From Acidobacteriota bacterium (GTDB lineage Bacteria; Acidobacteriota; Terriglobia; Terriglobales; Acidobacteriaceae): a stretch of DNA of 12,962 bases. Numbering within the stretch: the stretch's first letter is position 1; each line of letters opens with the position of its first letter. Positions 6,283 to 12,962 of the stretch are shown piece by piece. The notes below the pieces were generated by a model. It worked only from the letters and a program-made list of their open reading frames with translations. It made no database searches and was not told the origin of the DNA. The stretch is from NCBI GenBank assembly GCA_023410055.1, contig JAEYQK010000044.1, positions 1 through 12,962 of the forward strand. The letters are read 5' to 3'. The translations under genes and the position numbers were made by a program.

Positions 6283-7119
6283 TTGCGCGTTGAGAAAGCA
6301 GTGATCACGGCGGCTCATAAAGATCAGCGGGCTTTGCCACTGCAGACGTTGGTCGACCGGAACGGGCGCGAAAGGTCCGTCCTCGACATTTTGGTCGAGG
6401 AAGTAATCTCGACTGGCATTAAGGACGTATGCGTTGTGGTATGGCCAGGCGACGGACCGCGCTATGCCGAAGCTGTCGGATCCAATGCCGGCATGGTGCA
6501 CTTCGTTGATCAGCCGAAACCTCTTGGTTACGCCGACGCCATCTATTGTGCACGCGATTTTACCGGCAGCGAACCCTTCCTGCACTTGGTTTCCGATCAC
6601 CTATGGGTAAGTTCCATGACCAAGCCTGTGGCGCACCGTCTGGTACGGTTGGCAGAAGAGGAAGGTTGTGCCGCTTCGGCCGTGCAACCCACCCGCGAGA
6701 ACCTGCTGCCGCGCTTCGGTGCGGTCGGTGGAACCCGACTGCCTGCAACCCAGGACGTCTACCACATTCATACGGTGCTGGAAAAACCAACGCCTACGGA
6801 AGCCGAGCAGCGCTTAATCGTTTCTGGCCTGCGTGCTGGATATTATCTGTGCTTCTTCGGTATCCACGTACTCACCGGTTCTGTTATGCAGTTGCTGGGC
6901 GAATCGTTGCGTAAACGAAGCAATGGACCTGTAACGCTGTCGTCGGTTTTAGCCGAACATGCGCGACGTGAACGGTATCTCGCATTGCAGGCAGATGGCC
7001 GGCGCTACGATCTCGGCTCCCGTTATGGCCTGCTAAACGCCCAACTTGCATTGGCTCTAAAAGGAAATGATCGGGACCTCGTGCTTTCGCAGCTGATCGA
7101 ACTCTTGGCTGAGAAATAG
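6283..7119 (+). CDS. GalU-like sugar nucleotidyltransferase with altered nucleotide-binding loop
   Basis: This 278-residue protein has the fold pattern of UTP-glucose-1-phosphate uridylyltransferase (GalU, NTP_transferase family). KAVITAA starts the Rossmann core, followed by QPKPLGYADAIYCARDF (matching the GalU Q.xPKGLGHA region), LVSDHLW (matching GDDL, keeping the metal-site Asp), VLEKPTPTEA and RYDLGSRYGLLNAQLALAL (matching YDCGxKxGYL). The catalytic loop is abnormal. Where GalU has AGLGTR...PATK...PKEMLP, this protein reads AAHKDQRALPLQTLVDRNG: the glycines and both conserved lysine motifs are gone and only the Arg and LP remain. It may be inactive, a regulatory partner, or have a changed mechanism. 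It starts with TTG, supported by a ribosome site 6 nt upstream. The next gene begins 23 nt downstream, so the two are probably cotranscribed. Confidence 0.82.
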   Translation: MRVEKAVITAAHKDQRALPLQTLVDRNGRERSVLDILVEEVISTGIKDVCVVVWPGDGPRYAEAVGSNAGMVHFVDQPKPLGYADAIYCARDFTGSEPFLHLVSDHLWVSSMTKPVAHRLVRLAEEEGCAASAVQPTRENLLPRFGAVGGTRLPATQDVYHIHTVLEKPTPTEAEQRLIVSGLRAGYYLCFFGIHVLTGSVMQLLGESLRKRSNGPVTLSSVLAEHARRERYLALQADGRRYDLGSRYGLLNAQLALALKGNDRDLVLSQLIELLAEK

Positions 7120-7142
7120 AATCACCGGGAACTTTAGATTCC

Positions 7143-10100
7143 GTGCTAGAAACCATAATCACATCCGCCGACGCCTCAATTCGAGACCAGTCATTGGACT
7201 CGCTTTGCCGACCTCTATCGTATTTCGATCTGCTCTCAGAATGCGAAGAACTGGAAACCTTCCGTCGTCGGTCAGGTAATCTGTACGAAGGCGTGCGCGC
7301 ACTCTTCTTTCTGTACGCGATCCACAGATTTCACTTGCCGCTGCGCGCGGAAATGCCCTCCTCCGGCACGATTCCATATTCCGGGTATTGCGCCCTGCTG
7401 GAGCGCCACTTCGAAGAAGCGATCGGGATTTTTCTCGCAGCGCAGGCGACTAACGGACCGAGCGCGGCAATCTCAAGCGCGCTAGCTACCGCATATCGTG
7501 CACTGGGATTTCAGACTCTTGCAGACCAGGTGCGCCTTAGTGTCCGTTCCGTTCGTGGTAATCAATGGATGTTCCGCACCGGACACCCCGATGAGCATCC
7601 GCTGCGAATACGACCCGAACTGCGAGTACCGGCCGCAGACAACGTCTTTCCGATCTTGCATGAGGCGACCCCGGTTCGCATGGACCTCACCCATAGCGGC
7701 TGGAGTGACATCTTCTTTCTTGGGATGGACTATCCTGAAGGCGCGCGTGTAGTCAACATCTCGATTGACTTGTGCGTGAGAGGAACTGATTCAACACACG
7801 CTCCTCGCCCTCCGGTTGAAACATTCTTTCGCGTAATAGACGAACCGGTTTTGCGACTGTCCAGTGTCGACTTGAAAAGCAGTGTCGACATTTCGTCTGT
7901 CGCCGAAATCTTCGACTTTGCAAAGGATTATCTTGGACTGCTGAAAGCCGGCGTGATCGCCTCTGGGTTGGTGCCGCCCGCAATGGAGGGCGCTGAGCCC
8001 CTGCCCAAACTGCTGGCCAATCTGACCGGAACACCTGGCCACGGCATTGAACTAGTTACCAGGGTCAATGACATCCCCAAAGGTTCGCGGCTTGCTGTCT
8101 CGACCAACTTGCTTGCAAGCGTCATTTCGGTCTGCATGCGCGCGACCCGCCAGATCCAGACTTTGACTGGACCTCTTGAGGAAGCAGACCGTCGCCTGGT
8201 GGCCGCTCGCGCAATTCTTGGCGAGTGGCTAGGAGGTTCTGGCGGCGGTTGGCAGGACTCCGGCGGCGTCTGGCCGGGAATCAAGCTGATTAGCGGTGTC
8301 CCCGAGGAGAAGGGTGCACCGGCGCGCGGCTGTCTATTGCCGCAACACAGAATTCTGGGCGTCGATGAGGTCTCGTGCGAGACACGTGATCGCTTGCAGC
8401 AGAGTCTCGTTTTGGTTCATGGCGGCATGGCCCAGGACGTCGGTCCAGTTCTGGAAATGGTGACCGAGAAATATCTGCTGCGTTCAGAAGCGGAGTGGCA
8501 CGGCCGTCAGCAGGCTATTTCTATGCTCGACACCCTCATGCAAAAGTTGCGCGAAGGTGACGTCCGCGGCATCGGTTCCTGCACACAGGACAACTTCGAC
8601 GGTCCAATCCAAACGATCATCCCCTGGGCGGCTAATCTGTACACCGAAAATCTGATCCGGTGCGTTCGCGGGAAGTTCGGCAACGATTTCTGGGGCTTCT
8701 GGATGCTTGGGGGCATGTCAGGCGGGGGCATGGGTTTCCTTTTTGCGCCGCAACGTAAGCCCGAGGCCCAGCAAGCGTTGCAGACGATCATGAGTGATAC
8801 CAAACGGCGCATGCAACACGCCGTCCCATTCGCCATGGAACCGGTTGTCTACGATTTCGCGATCAACGAGCGGGGCACTGATGCCGAGCTATTGCAGGGC
8901 AACACGGCATTGATGCCCGCCAACTATTACGTCCAGGTCCTGCCCCGGCTGATTCGGACCGAAGCACGCTTACTATCTCCGGCGCGCCGCGCGGAGTTGA
9001 ACCACCTCTCCGCTGCATGCCAGCACGTGCCCGAGTTTGCTGGACTGATCCCGCGCTTATTCGACCATCTGCTGCCACAGACGCAAGCCGAGAGTAGTGG
9101 TCATGACAGCTTGGAAGTTCTACTGCAAACCCACGGTTTCGATCCCGAGGAGCATGAGCAGATTCAGTCCAACCTGATCAACGGCCGCATCGGACTGGCT
9201 CAGAACCGCTTGCCGGTCACTACGACGATTGAAGACGTAACCTCGGACGACATCAAGAAATTCCAGCTAACCGACAGCTCGGCTTCCGAGGAGAAGTACA
9301 GATCCATAGGCGAAGAGGCACTCCGTCAGGGGAAGGTGGCTGTCGTCTCCCTTGCAGGCGGGGTTGGTAGCCGATGGACCAAAGGTGCGGGTGTCGTAAA
9401 GGCGATCAATCCGTTCTGCAAGCTTGGCGGACGCCATCGCAGCTTTGTCGAAGTCCATCTGGCGAAGAGCCTGCAAGTTGGGCGAAAGTACGGGAAGCTG
9501 CCGCCGCACGTAATCACCACCAGCTATTTGACCCACGATGCCATCGCGGCGCACCTCGAATCCCAACGGAACTACGGCTATCCCGGACAACTCCTGCTGT
9601 CGCCCGGACGCAACGTAGGCTTGCGAATGGTTCCGATGGAACGCGATCTTCGTTTCGCCTGGGAAGAGACTCCGACTCAATTGCTGGATGAGCAAGCGCA
9701 GAAAGTTCGCGAGAGCCTGCACGCCACGCTCCTGCAATGGGCACAGCAAACGGGTGAAGGAAGCAACTATGTCGACAACATCCCGTCGCAATGCTTGCAC
9801 CCCGTCGGGCACTGGTACGAGTTGCCAAACATGTTGCGAAACGGCACGCTGGCGAAATTATTGGAGATGCATCCGCAACTTCAGCATTTGATGATGCATA
9901 ACATAGATACTGCTGGTGTAGACGTCAATCCCGTGCTGCTGGGATATCACATCGAGCAGTGTGCGGCGATGACGACCGAAGTGGTCGCAAGGTGCCTCGA
10001 GGATCGAGGCGGCGGACTCGCCAGAGTTCAAGGCCGTCTACGGCTCGTTGAAGGCTTGGCACTGCCTGGTGAAGATGTTGAGTCGCGTCTCTCGTATTAC

Positions 10101-10460
10101 AACAGCGCAACATATTGGATCGATATAGATCAGTTGCTTTCGACCTTCGGCCTCAGTCGAACAGATCTCAGCGATACAGAGAAGGTCGACGTCGCAGTTC
10201 GTAATCTGGCTTCTCACATGCCGACCTACATCACCCTGAAAGACGTGAAGAGGCGCTGGGGCAAGGGCCAGGAAGACATCTTCCCCGTGGCGCAGTTCGA
10301 GAAACTTTGGGGCGACATGACTGCTTTACCCGAGATGAAGTGCCGCTACGCATGCGTCCCACGAGCACGTGGACAGCAGCTGAAAGAAGTTGCACAACTT
10401 GACGCCTGGCTCCGAGATGGTTCAGCGGCTTACGTCGAGTCTCTTTGCGAGTGGAGTTAG
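7143..10460 (+). CDS. Fusion of GHMP sugar-kinase-like domain and UDP-sugar pyrophosphorylase (UDPGP) domain
   Basis: This 1105-residue cytosolic protein has three visible parts. Residues 1-165 are a helical, faintly TPR-like region I cannot assign. Residues ~170-575 resemble the GHMP kinase half of fucokinase-type enzymes: PVRMDLTHSGWSDI (177-190, the sugar-binding motif 1), IPKGSRLAVST (311-321, motif 2), GGGWQDSGGVWPGIKL (367-382) and GGMSGGGMGFLF (523-534, motif 3). Residues ~725-1080 match the UDPGP pyrophosphorylase family: VVSLAGGVGSRW (734-745), K753, HPVGHWYELPNML (886-898), MHNIDTAGVDVNP (918-930) and GGGLARVQG (956-964). The combination predicts phosphorylation of a sugar at C1 and transfer to UTP, giving a UDP-sugar. 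Motif 2 has lost two glycines of PxGSGLGTSS, so kinase activity is uncertain. It starts with GTG and has only a weak ribosome site. A stop at 7110 excludes a much longer N-terminus. The sugar is unknown. Confidence 0.85.
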   Translation: MLETIITSADASIRDQSLDSLCRPLSYFDLLSECEELETFRRRSGNLYEGVRALFFLYAIHRFHLPLRAEMPSSGTIPYSGYCALLERHFEEAIGIFLAAQATNGPSAAISSALATAYRALGFQTLADQVRLSVRSVRGNQWMFRTGHPDEHPLRIRPELRVPAADNVFPILHEATPVRMDLTHSGWSDIFFLGMDYPEGARVVNISIDLCVRGTDSTHAPRPPVETFFRVIDEPVLRLSSVDLKSSVDISSVAEIFDFAKDYLGLLKAGVIASGLVPPAMEGAEPLPKLLANLTGTPGHGIELVTRVNDIPKGSRLAVSTNLLASVISVCMRATRQIQTLTGPLEEADRRLVAARAILGEWLGGSGGGWQDSGGVWPGIKLISGVPEEKGAPARGCLLPQHRILGVDEVSCETRDRLQQSLVLVHGGMAQDVGPVLEMVTEKYLLRSEAEWHGRQQAISMLDTLMQKLREGDVRGIGSCTQDNFDGPIQTIIPWAANLYTENLIRCVRGKFGNDFWGFWMLGGMSGGGMGFLFAPQRKPEAQQALQTIMSDTKRRMQHAVPFAMEPVVYDFAINERGTDAELLQGNTALMPANYYVQVLPRLIRTEARLLSPARRAELNHLSAACQHVPEFAGLIPRLFDHLLPQTQAESSGHDSLEVLLQTHGFDPEEHEQIQSNLINGRIGLAQNRLPVTTTIEDVTSDDIKKFQLTDSSASEEKYRSIGEEALRQGKVAVVSLAGGVGSRWTKGAGVVKAINPFCKLGGRHRSFVEVHLAKSLQVGRKYGKLPPHVITTSYLTHDAIAAHLESQRNYGYPGQLLLSPGRNVGLRMVPMERDLRFAWEETPTQLLDEQAQKVRESLHATLLQWAQQTGEGSNYVDNIPSQCLHPVGHWYELPNMLRNGTLAKLLEMHPQLQHLMMHNIDTAGVDVNPVLLGYHIEQCAAMTTEVVARCLEDRGGGLARVQGRLRLVEGLALPGEDVESRLSYYNSATYWIDIDQLLSTFGLSRTDLSDTEKVDVAVRNLASHMPTYITLKDVKRRWGKGQEDIFPVAQFEKLWGDMTALPEMKCRYACVPRARGQQLKEVAQLDAWLRDGSAAYVESLCEWS

Positions 10461-10483
10461 ATCACTTCGTCGCTTGGCGCCAT

Positions 10484-10516
10484 AAAAAACGCCGGAAGCT
10501 GACCGACTTCCGGCGT
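10484..10516 (-). terminator. Intrinsic terminator of the GH31 gene
   Basis: Arms ACGCCGGAAG (10489-10498) and CTTCCGGCGT (10507-10516) form a perfect 10-bp stem with an 8-nt loop. On the - strand the stem runs into six T residues (complement of 10484-10489), the classical form for the leftward gene ending at 10544. On the + strand only a mixed pyrimidine stretch follows, so any termination of the rightward operon here would be weaker. Confidence 0.85.
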
Positions 10517-10543
10517 GTCTCTTACTCGGCACGACCGAAAAAC

Positions 10544-12962
10544 CTATTTCCCCTGCTTGAGCGACACGGTCTGGTTCTTGCCTGTGTACGTCACATGCTT
10601 GTCGAGCGATGCGCTAGTTCCAGCTAAATGAATCGTAAACTGGCGGCTCATAACCATGCCGGGAAACGATCCCTGCCTCTGTCCGACTGATAACGATTGT
10701 GATCGGTCGTTCCAGTGAAACGTGATCGTTGAACGTTGTCCGTTCTCGTAGCCGTAATTCACACCTTCATCTTCGTACAGCGTGAAATCTGCGTCGGATC
10801 CCGGATATATCCGTAGTTCAAGCTCTCCACTGCGATCCTGCCCTGCAAATTGCTCCACGGGACCTAACGGAACGATACTTCCCGCCTTGACCAGGAGCGG
10901 AATTTTCGCCAGAGGAGCGTCGAGTGCGGAGCTCTTTCCGCCAGCAACTCTAGTTTCGGTCCACCAGTCGAACCAGCCGCCCATTGCCGAAGGGGCGTAC
11001 ACCTGCCATTGTGAGACTCCGGGTTCCAGCACCGGTGCAACCAGCAGCGAGGGGCCAAACAAGTATTGGTGCTTCTGCGCGAGGGCCTGCTGGTCTTGCG
11101 GGAAGTCCATCACCAGCGGACGCATTAACGTTGAGCCCTGGAAGGTGATATTGGCGGCCTGACTGTAAATGTACGGAAGCAGGCGGTAACGCAGTTCGAG
11201 ATACTGCCGTGCTTGCGACTCGACGGCGTTGCCGTAGCGCCAAGGCTCCGTCTTGCTCTGGAAACCGTGTACGCGCATTAACGGTGAAAAGGTGGCAAAC
11301 TGCAGCCAGCGCAGGAAACGCTCGTGGTAGGCCGGGTCGGAGTACTGGCTCTCTCCCGGACGAAAGAAACCGCCTGCATCCGTCGTCCAGTACGGCAGTC
11401 CGGTAACCGAGAAATTCAATCCAGCCGCGACTTGCCTGCGAAGCGTCTCCCAGTCGCTGCCGACATCGCCAGACCATGTGGCCGCAGCATAACGCTGCTC
11501 GCCCAGAAACGCGCTTCGCGTGAGGATGAAAATGCGCTTATCAGGAGCGTCCTTGCGCTGTCCTTCGTAGACCGTTTGCGTGACGAAAAGAGGATAGACG
11601 AGGCGGAAGCGGTCCCCGGGACCCAGGAATGTCTTCTGTCCGGCAAGCGCATCGTTTTCTGGTTCGGTCGCGTCCTGCCACCACGCGTCGATGCCGAGCG
11701 ATAGCATCCGCTTCGAGAATTCCTTCCAGTACAACGCTCTCGCTTCCGGATTGAAGAAGTCCACCCAGTCGGTTCCCGGCAGGTAGAGGTTCTTCTCGGC
11801 AAACTCTTTTCCTACAACGGACTTCTGATCGAACTTTGACCACACCGAAACCATCAGTCGCGCATTGAGTTCGTGAAGTTGACGCGTCAGGGCTGCCGGA
11901 TCTGGGTAGTGGTCTTCATCCCACTGCATGGCGTTCCAGCCATATTTGCCCCAGTATTGCCAGTCCTGCACCATGACGTCCATGGGCAGCTTGCGAGCGC
12001 GAAACTCGCGCGCATTTTCCAAAATATCGTCACTCGATGTATATCGTTCCCGGCACTGGATGAATCCATAAGCCCATATTGGCAGCAGCGGAGCCTGTCC
12101 ACTCAGCTTGCGGTACGTCGCGATGATTTCATCGCCCGAGCCGGCAAACACAACGTAATCGATTCCGTCCGAGACCGGCGAACGAAGCACGGTCTCCGCC
12201 GCAGATGGCCGCCAATAGATTGAGGGCTGATCGCGCATCTCTCCCGAGACGCGCACATGATGCTTCCCCGCTTCGAGTTCCTGAAACCAGCTCGTTGTCG
12301 GAGGCAGCCAGCGGTTCGCAAAATCGACAACGACCTTGTCATCGATCTCGACGTGGTATCGCTGCGCCATTTCTTGTCCGATATCCATCATCATCGCGTA
12401 ACGCCCACGTGCCGGAACGTCGAGATCGCCTTCAAACACGGCCCGGGTGCGTGTGATCGTTCGGCTTCCCTCGGAAGTTGTGACAGACGTGTTACTGGTC
12501 TCGCCGGCGGCGGCACGAACCAGAGTCAGGCGATTATCTGCCGGGTTTAGCTCCGTCATGCCATAGTTGTGCCAAAGCAGACCATAGCCCTTACTCGAAA
12601 TCAGAAATGGAATCGAGATCTGCGAGTTGACCTGCGTCAGCCTACGCGGCAGATCGCGAATATCTAGATACCCGTCCTGAAACTGTCCGGAGCCGAAGAT
12701 GTGCTCGTCCTCCGGGGAGCGGAAACGATCCTCGGTACTAAGTGTCGGTTCACCCTGCACCTGCGACGACTTAACCTTTCGCGCACCCGGCAACTCTTCG
12801 AGCAACAGCCGACCTTTGGCATCGGTAAAGCGCAAAGCTCCCGTTTTCTGATCGTAAGTGGCACTCAACCGAGAGCTGGTCAGCGTAACTGATGCCGCAG
12901 TTTTGCGAACAGAGAAAATGACATCATTGGCAGGATGAATCAGCACAAGGCTGAGTCTCTCC
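10544..12962 (-). CDS. GH31 alpha-xylosidase/alpha-glucosidase-like glycosidase with PA14-like insertion, 5' partial
   Basis: This is a retaining glycoside hydrolase of family 31. The frame is open to the right edge. A GTG at 12946 could act as a start, but the residues before it (ERLSLV) continue a typical GH31 N-terminal beta-sandwich, so I treat the gene as truncated with any signal peptide outside the window. Counting from that GTG, residues ~165-270 resemble a PA14 domain inserted in the N-terminal domain, as in the Cellvibrio alpha-xylosidase CjXyl31A. The barrel follows with WAYGFIQCRERY (291-302), DVMVQDWQYW (323-332), the nucleophile in WWQDATEPE (D425) and the acid/base in WSGDVGSDW (D494). 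A C-terminal beta domain (LVAPVLEPG, IPLLVKAGSIVPLGP, LYEDEG) closes the protein. The likely substrate is an alpha-xylosyl or alpha-glucosyl oligosaccharide. It converges on the nucleotide-sugar operon and is not cotranscribed with it. Confidence 0.93.
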   Translation of the reverse strand, partial: ERLSLVLIHPANDVIFSVRKTAASVTLTSSRLSATYDQKTGALRFTDAKGRLLLEELPGARKVKSSQVQGEPTLSTEDRFRSPEDEHIFGSGQFQDGYLDIRDLPRRLTQVNSQISIPFLISSKGYGLLWHNYGMTELNPADNRLTLVRAAAGETSNTSVTTSEGSRTITRTRAVFEGDLDVPARGRYAMMMDIGQEMAQRYHVEIDDKVVVDFANRWLPPTTSWFQELEAGKHHVRVSGEMRDQPSIYWRPSAAETVLRSPVSDGIDYVVFAGSGDEIIATYRKLSGQAPLLPIWAYGFIQCRERYTSSDDILENAREFRARKLPMDVMVQDWQYWGKYGWNAMQWDEDHYPDPAALTRQLHELNARLMVSVWSKFDQKSVVGKEFAEKNLYLPGTDWVDFFNPEARALYWKEFSKRMLSLGIDAWWQDATEPENDALAGQKTFLGPGDRFRLVYPLFVTQTVYEGQRKDAPDKRIFILTRSAFLGEQRYAAATWSGDVGSDWETLRRQVAAGLNFSVTGLPYWTTDAGGFFRPGESQYSDPAYHERFLRWLQFATFSPLMRVHGFQSKTEPWRYGNAVESQARQYLELRYRLLPYIYSQAANITFQGSTLMRPLVMDFPQDQQALAQKHQYLFGPSLLVAPVLEPGVSQWQVYAPSAMGGWFDWWTETRVAGGKSSALDAPLAKIPLLVKAGSIVPLGPVEQFAGQDRSGELELRIYPGSDADFTLYEDEGVNYGYENGQRSTITFHWNDRSQSLSVGQRQGSFPGMVMSRQFTIHLAGTSASLDKHVTYTGKNQTVSLKQGK

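Noticed and set aside
6246..6293. 15-codon leader peptide overlapping the GalU-like start
   Set aside because: Its only purine-rich stretch is 2-3 nt before the ATG, too close for ribosome binding. There is no attenuator-like run of one amino acid or terminator hairpin.
9374..9691. 105-codon + strand frame inside the fusion gene
   Set aside because: It lies wholly within the conserved UDPGP domain in another frame, with no ribosome site or recognisable pattern.
12946..12946. GTG at 12946 as the true start of the GH31 protein
   Set aside because: The frame stays open to the window edge with family-like residues, and an exported glycosidase would normally have a signal peptide that is absent here.

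Overview
The window carries three gene blocks of a GC-rich bacterium: the end of an ABC exporter operon, a divergent pair of operons (a Tat-exported molybdenum hydroxylase and a nucleotide-sugar operon), and the 3' part of a GH31 glycosidase gene. There are no rRNA, tRNA, IS or CRISPR features. The protein style (PaoABC-like hydroxylase, PA14-containing GH31, very large sugar kinase/pyrophosphorylase fusion) would suit an Acidobacteriota or similar soil bacterium. That placement is inference only, because no marker gene is present.

Layout. (1) 1-1541, + strand: an ABC-type ATPase lacking its N-terminus, overlapping by 4 nt an ABC-2-like permease. (2) 1598-5886, - strand: four tightly coupled genes, read from 5886 downwards. 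They are a Tat-signal [2Fe-2S] subunit, a molybdopterin catalytic subunit, an FAD subunit with a four-Cys [4Fe-4S] motif, and an unrecognised 77-residue Cys/His-rich protein that overlaps the FAD gene by 8 nt and has a strong AGGAG ribosome site of its own. (3) 5887-6282: a 396-nt divergent intergenic region with a candidate -10 and a perfect 6+6 palindrome upstream of the hydroxylase operon. (4) 6283-10460, + strand: a GalU-like protein with an eroded nucleotide-binding loop, then a 1105-residue protein joining a GHMP sugar-kinase-like domain to a UDP-sugar pyrophosphorylase (UDPGP) domain. (5) 10461-10543: a convergent intergenic region with a hairpin and T-run terminating the leftward gene. 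(6) 10544-12962, - strand: a GH31 alpha-xylosidase/alpha-glucosidase-like enzyme with a PA14-like insertion, running off the right edge.

How the genes work together. The hydroxylase genes encode the three parts of one electron-transfer enzyme (Mo-cofactor to Fe-S to FAD). Its Tat signal sits on the small Fe-S subunit, so the assembled complex is probably exported, as with PaoABC. The 77-residue protein is translated from the same transcript and may be a partner or maturation factor, but nothing in its sequence proves this. In the + operon, phosphorylation of a free sugar followed by uridylylation would give a one-protein route to a UDP-sugar. However, the kinase glycine loop and the GalU-like loop both depart from the family consensus, while the UDPGP motif is well kept. 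Part of the machinery may therefore be regulatory rather than catalytic.
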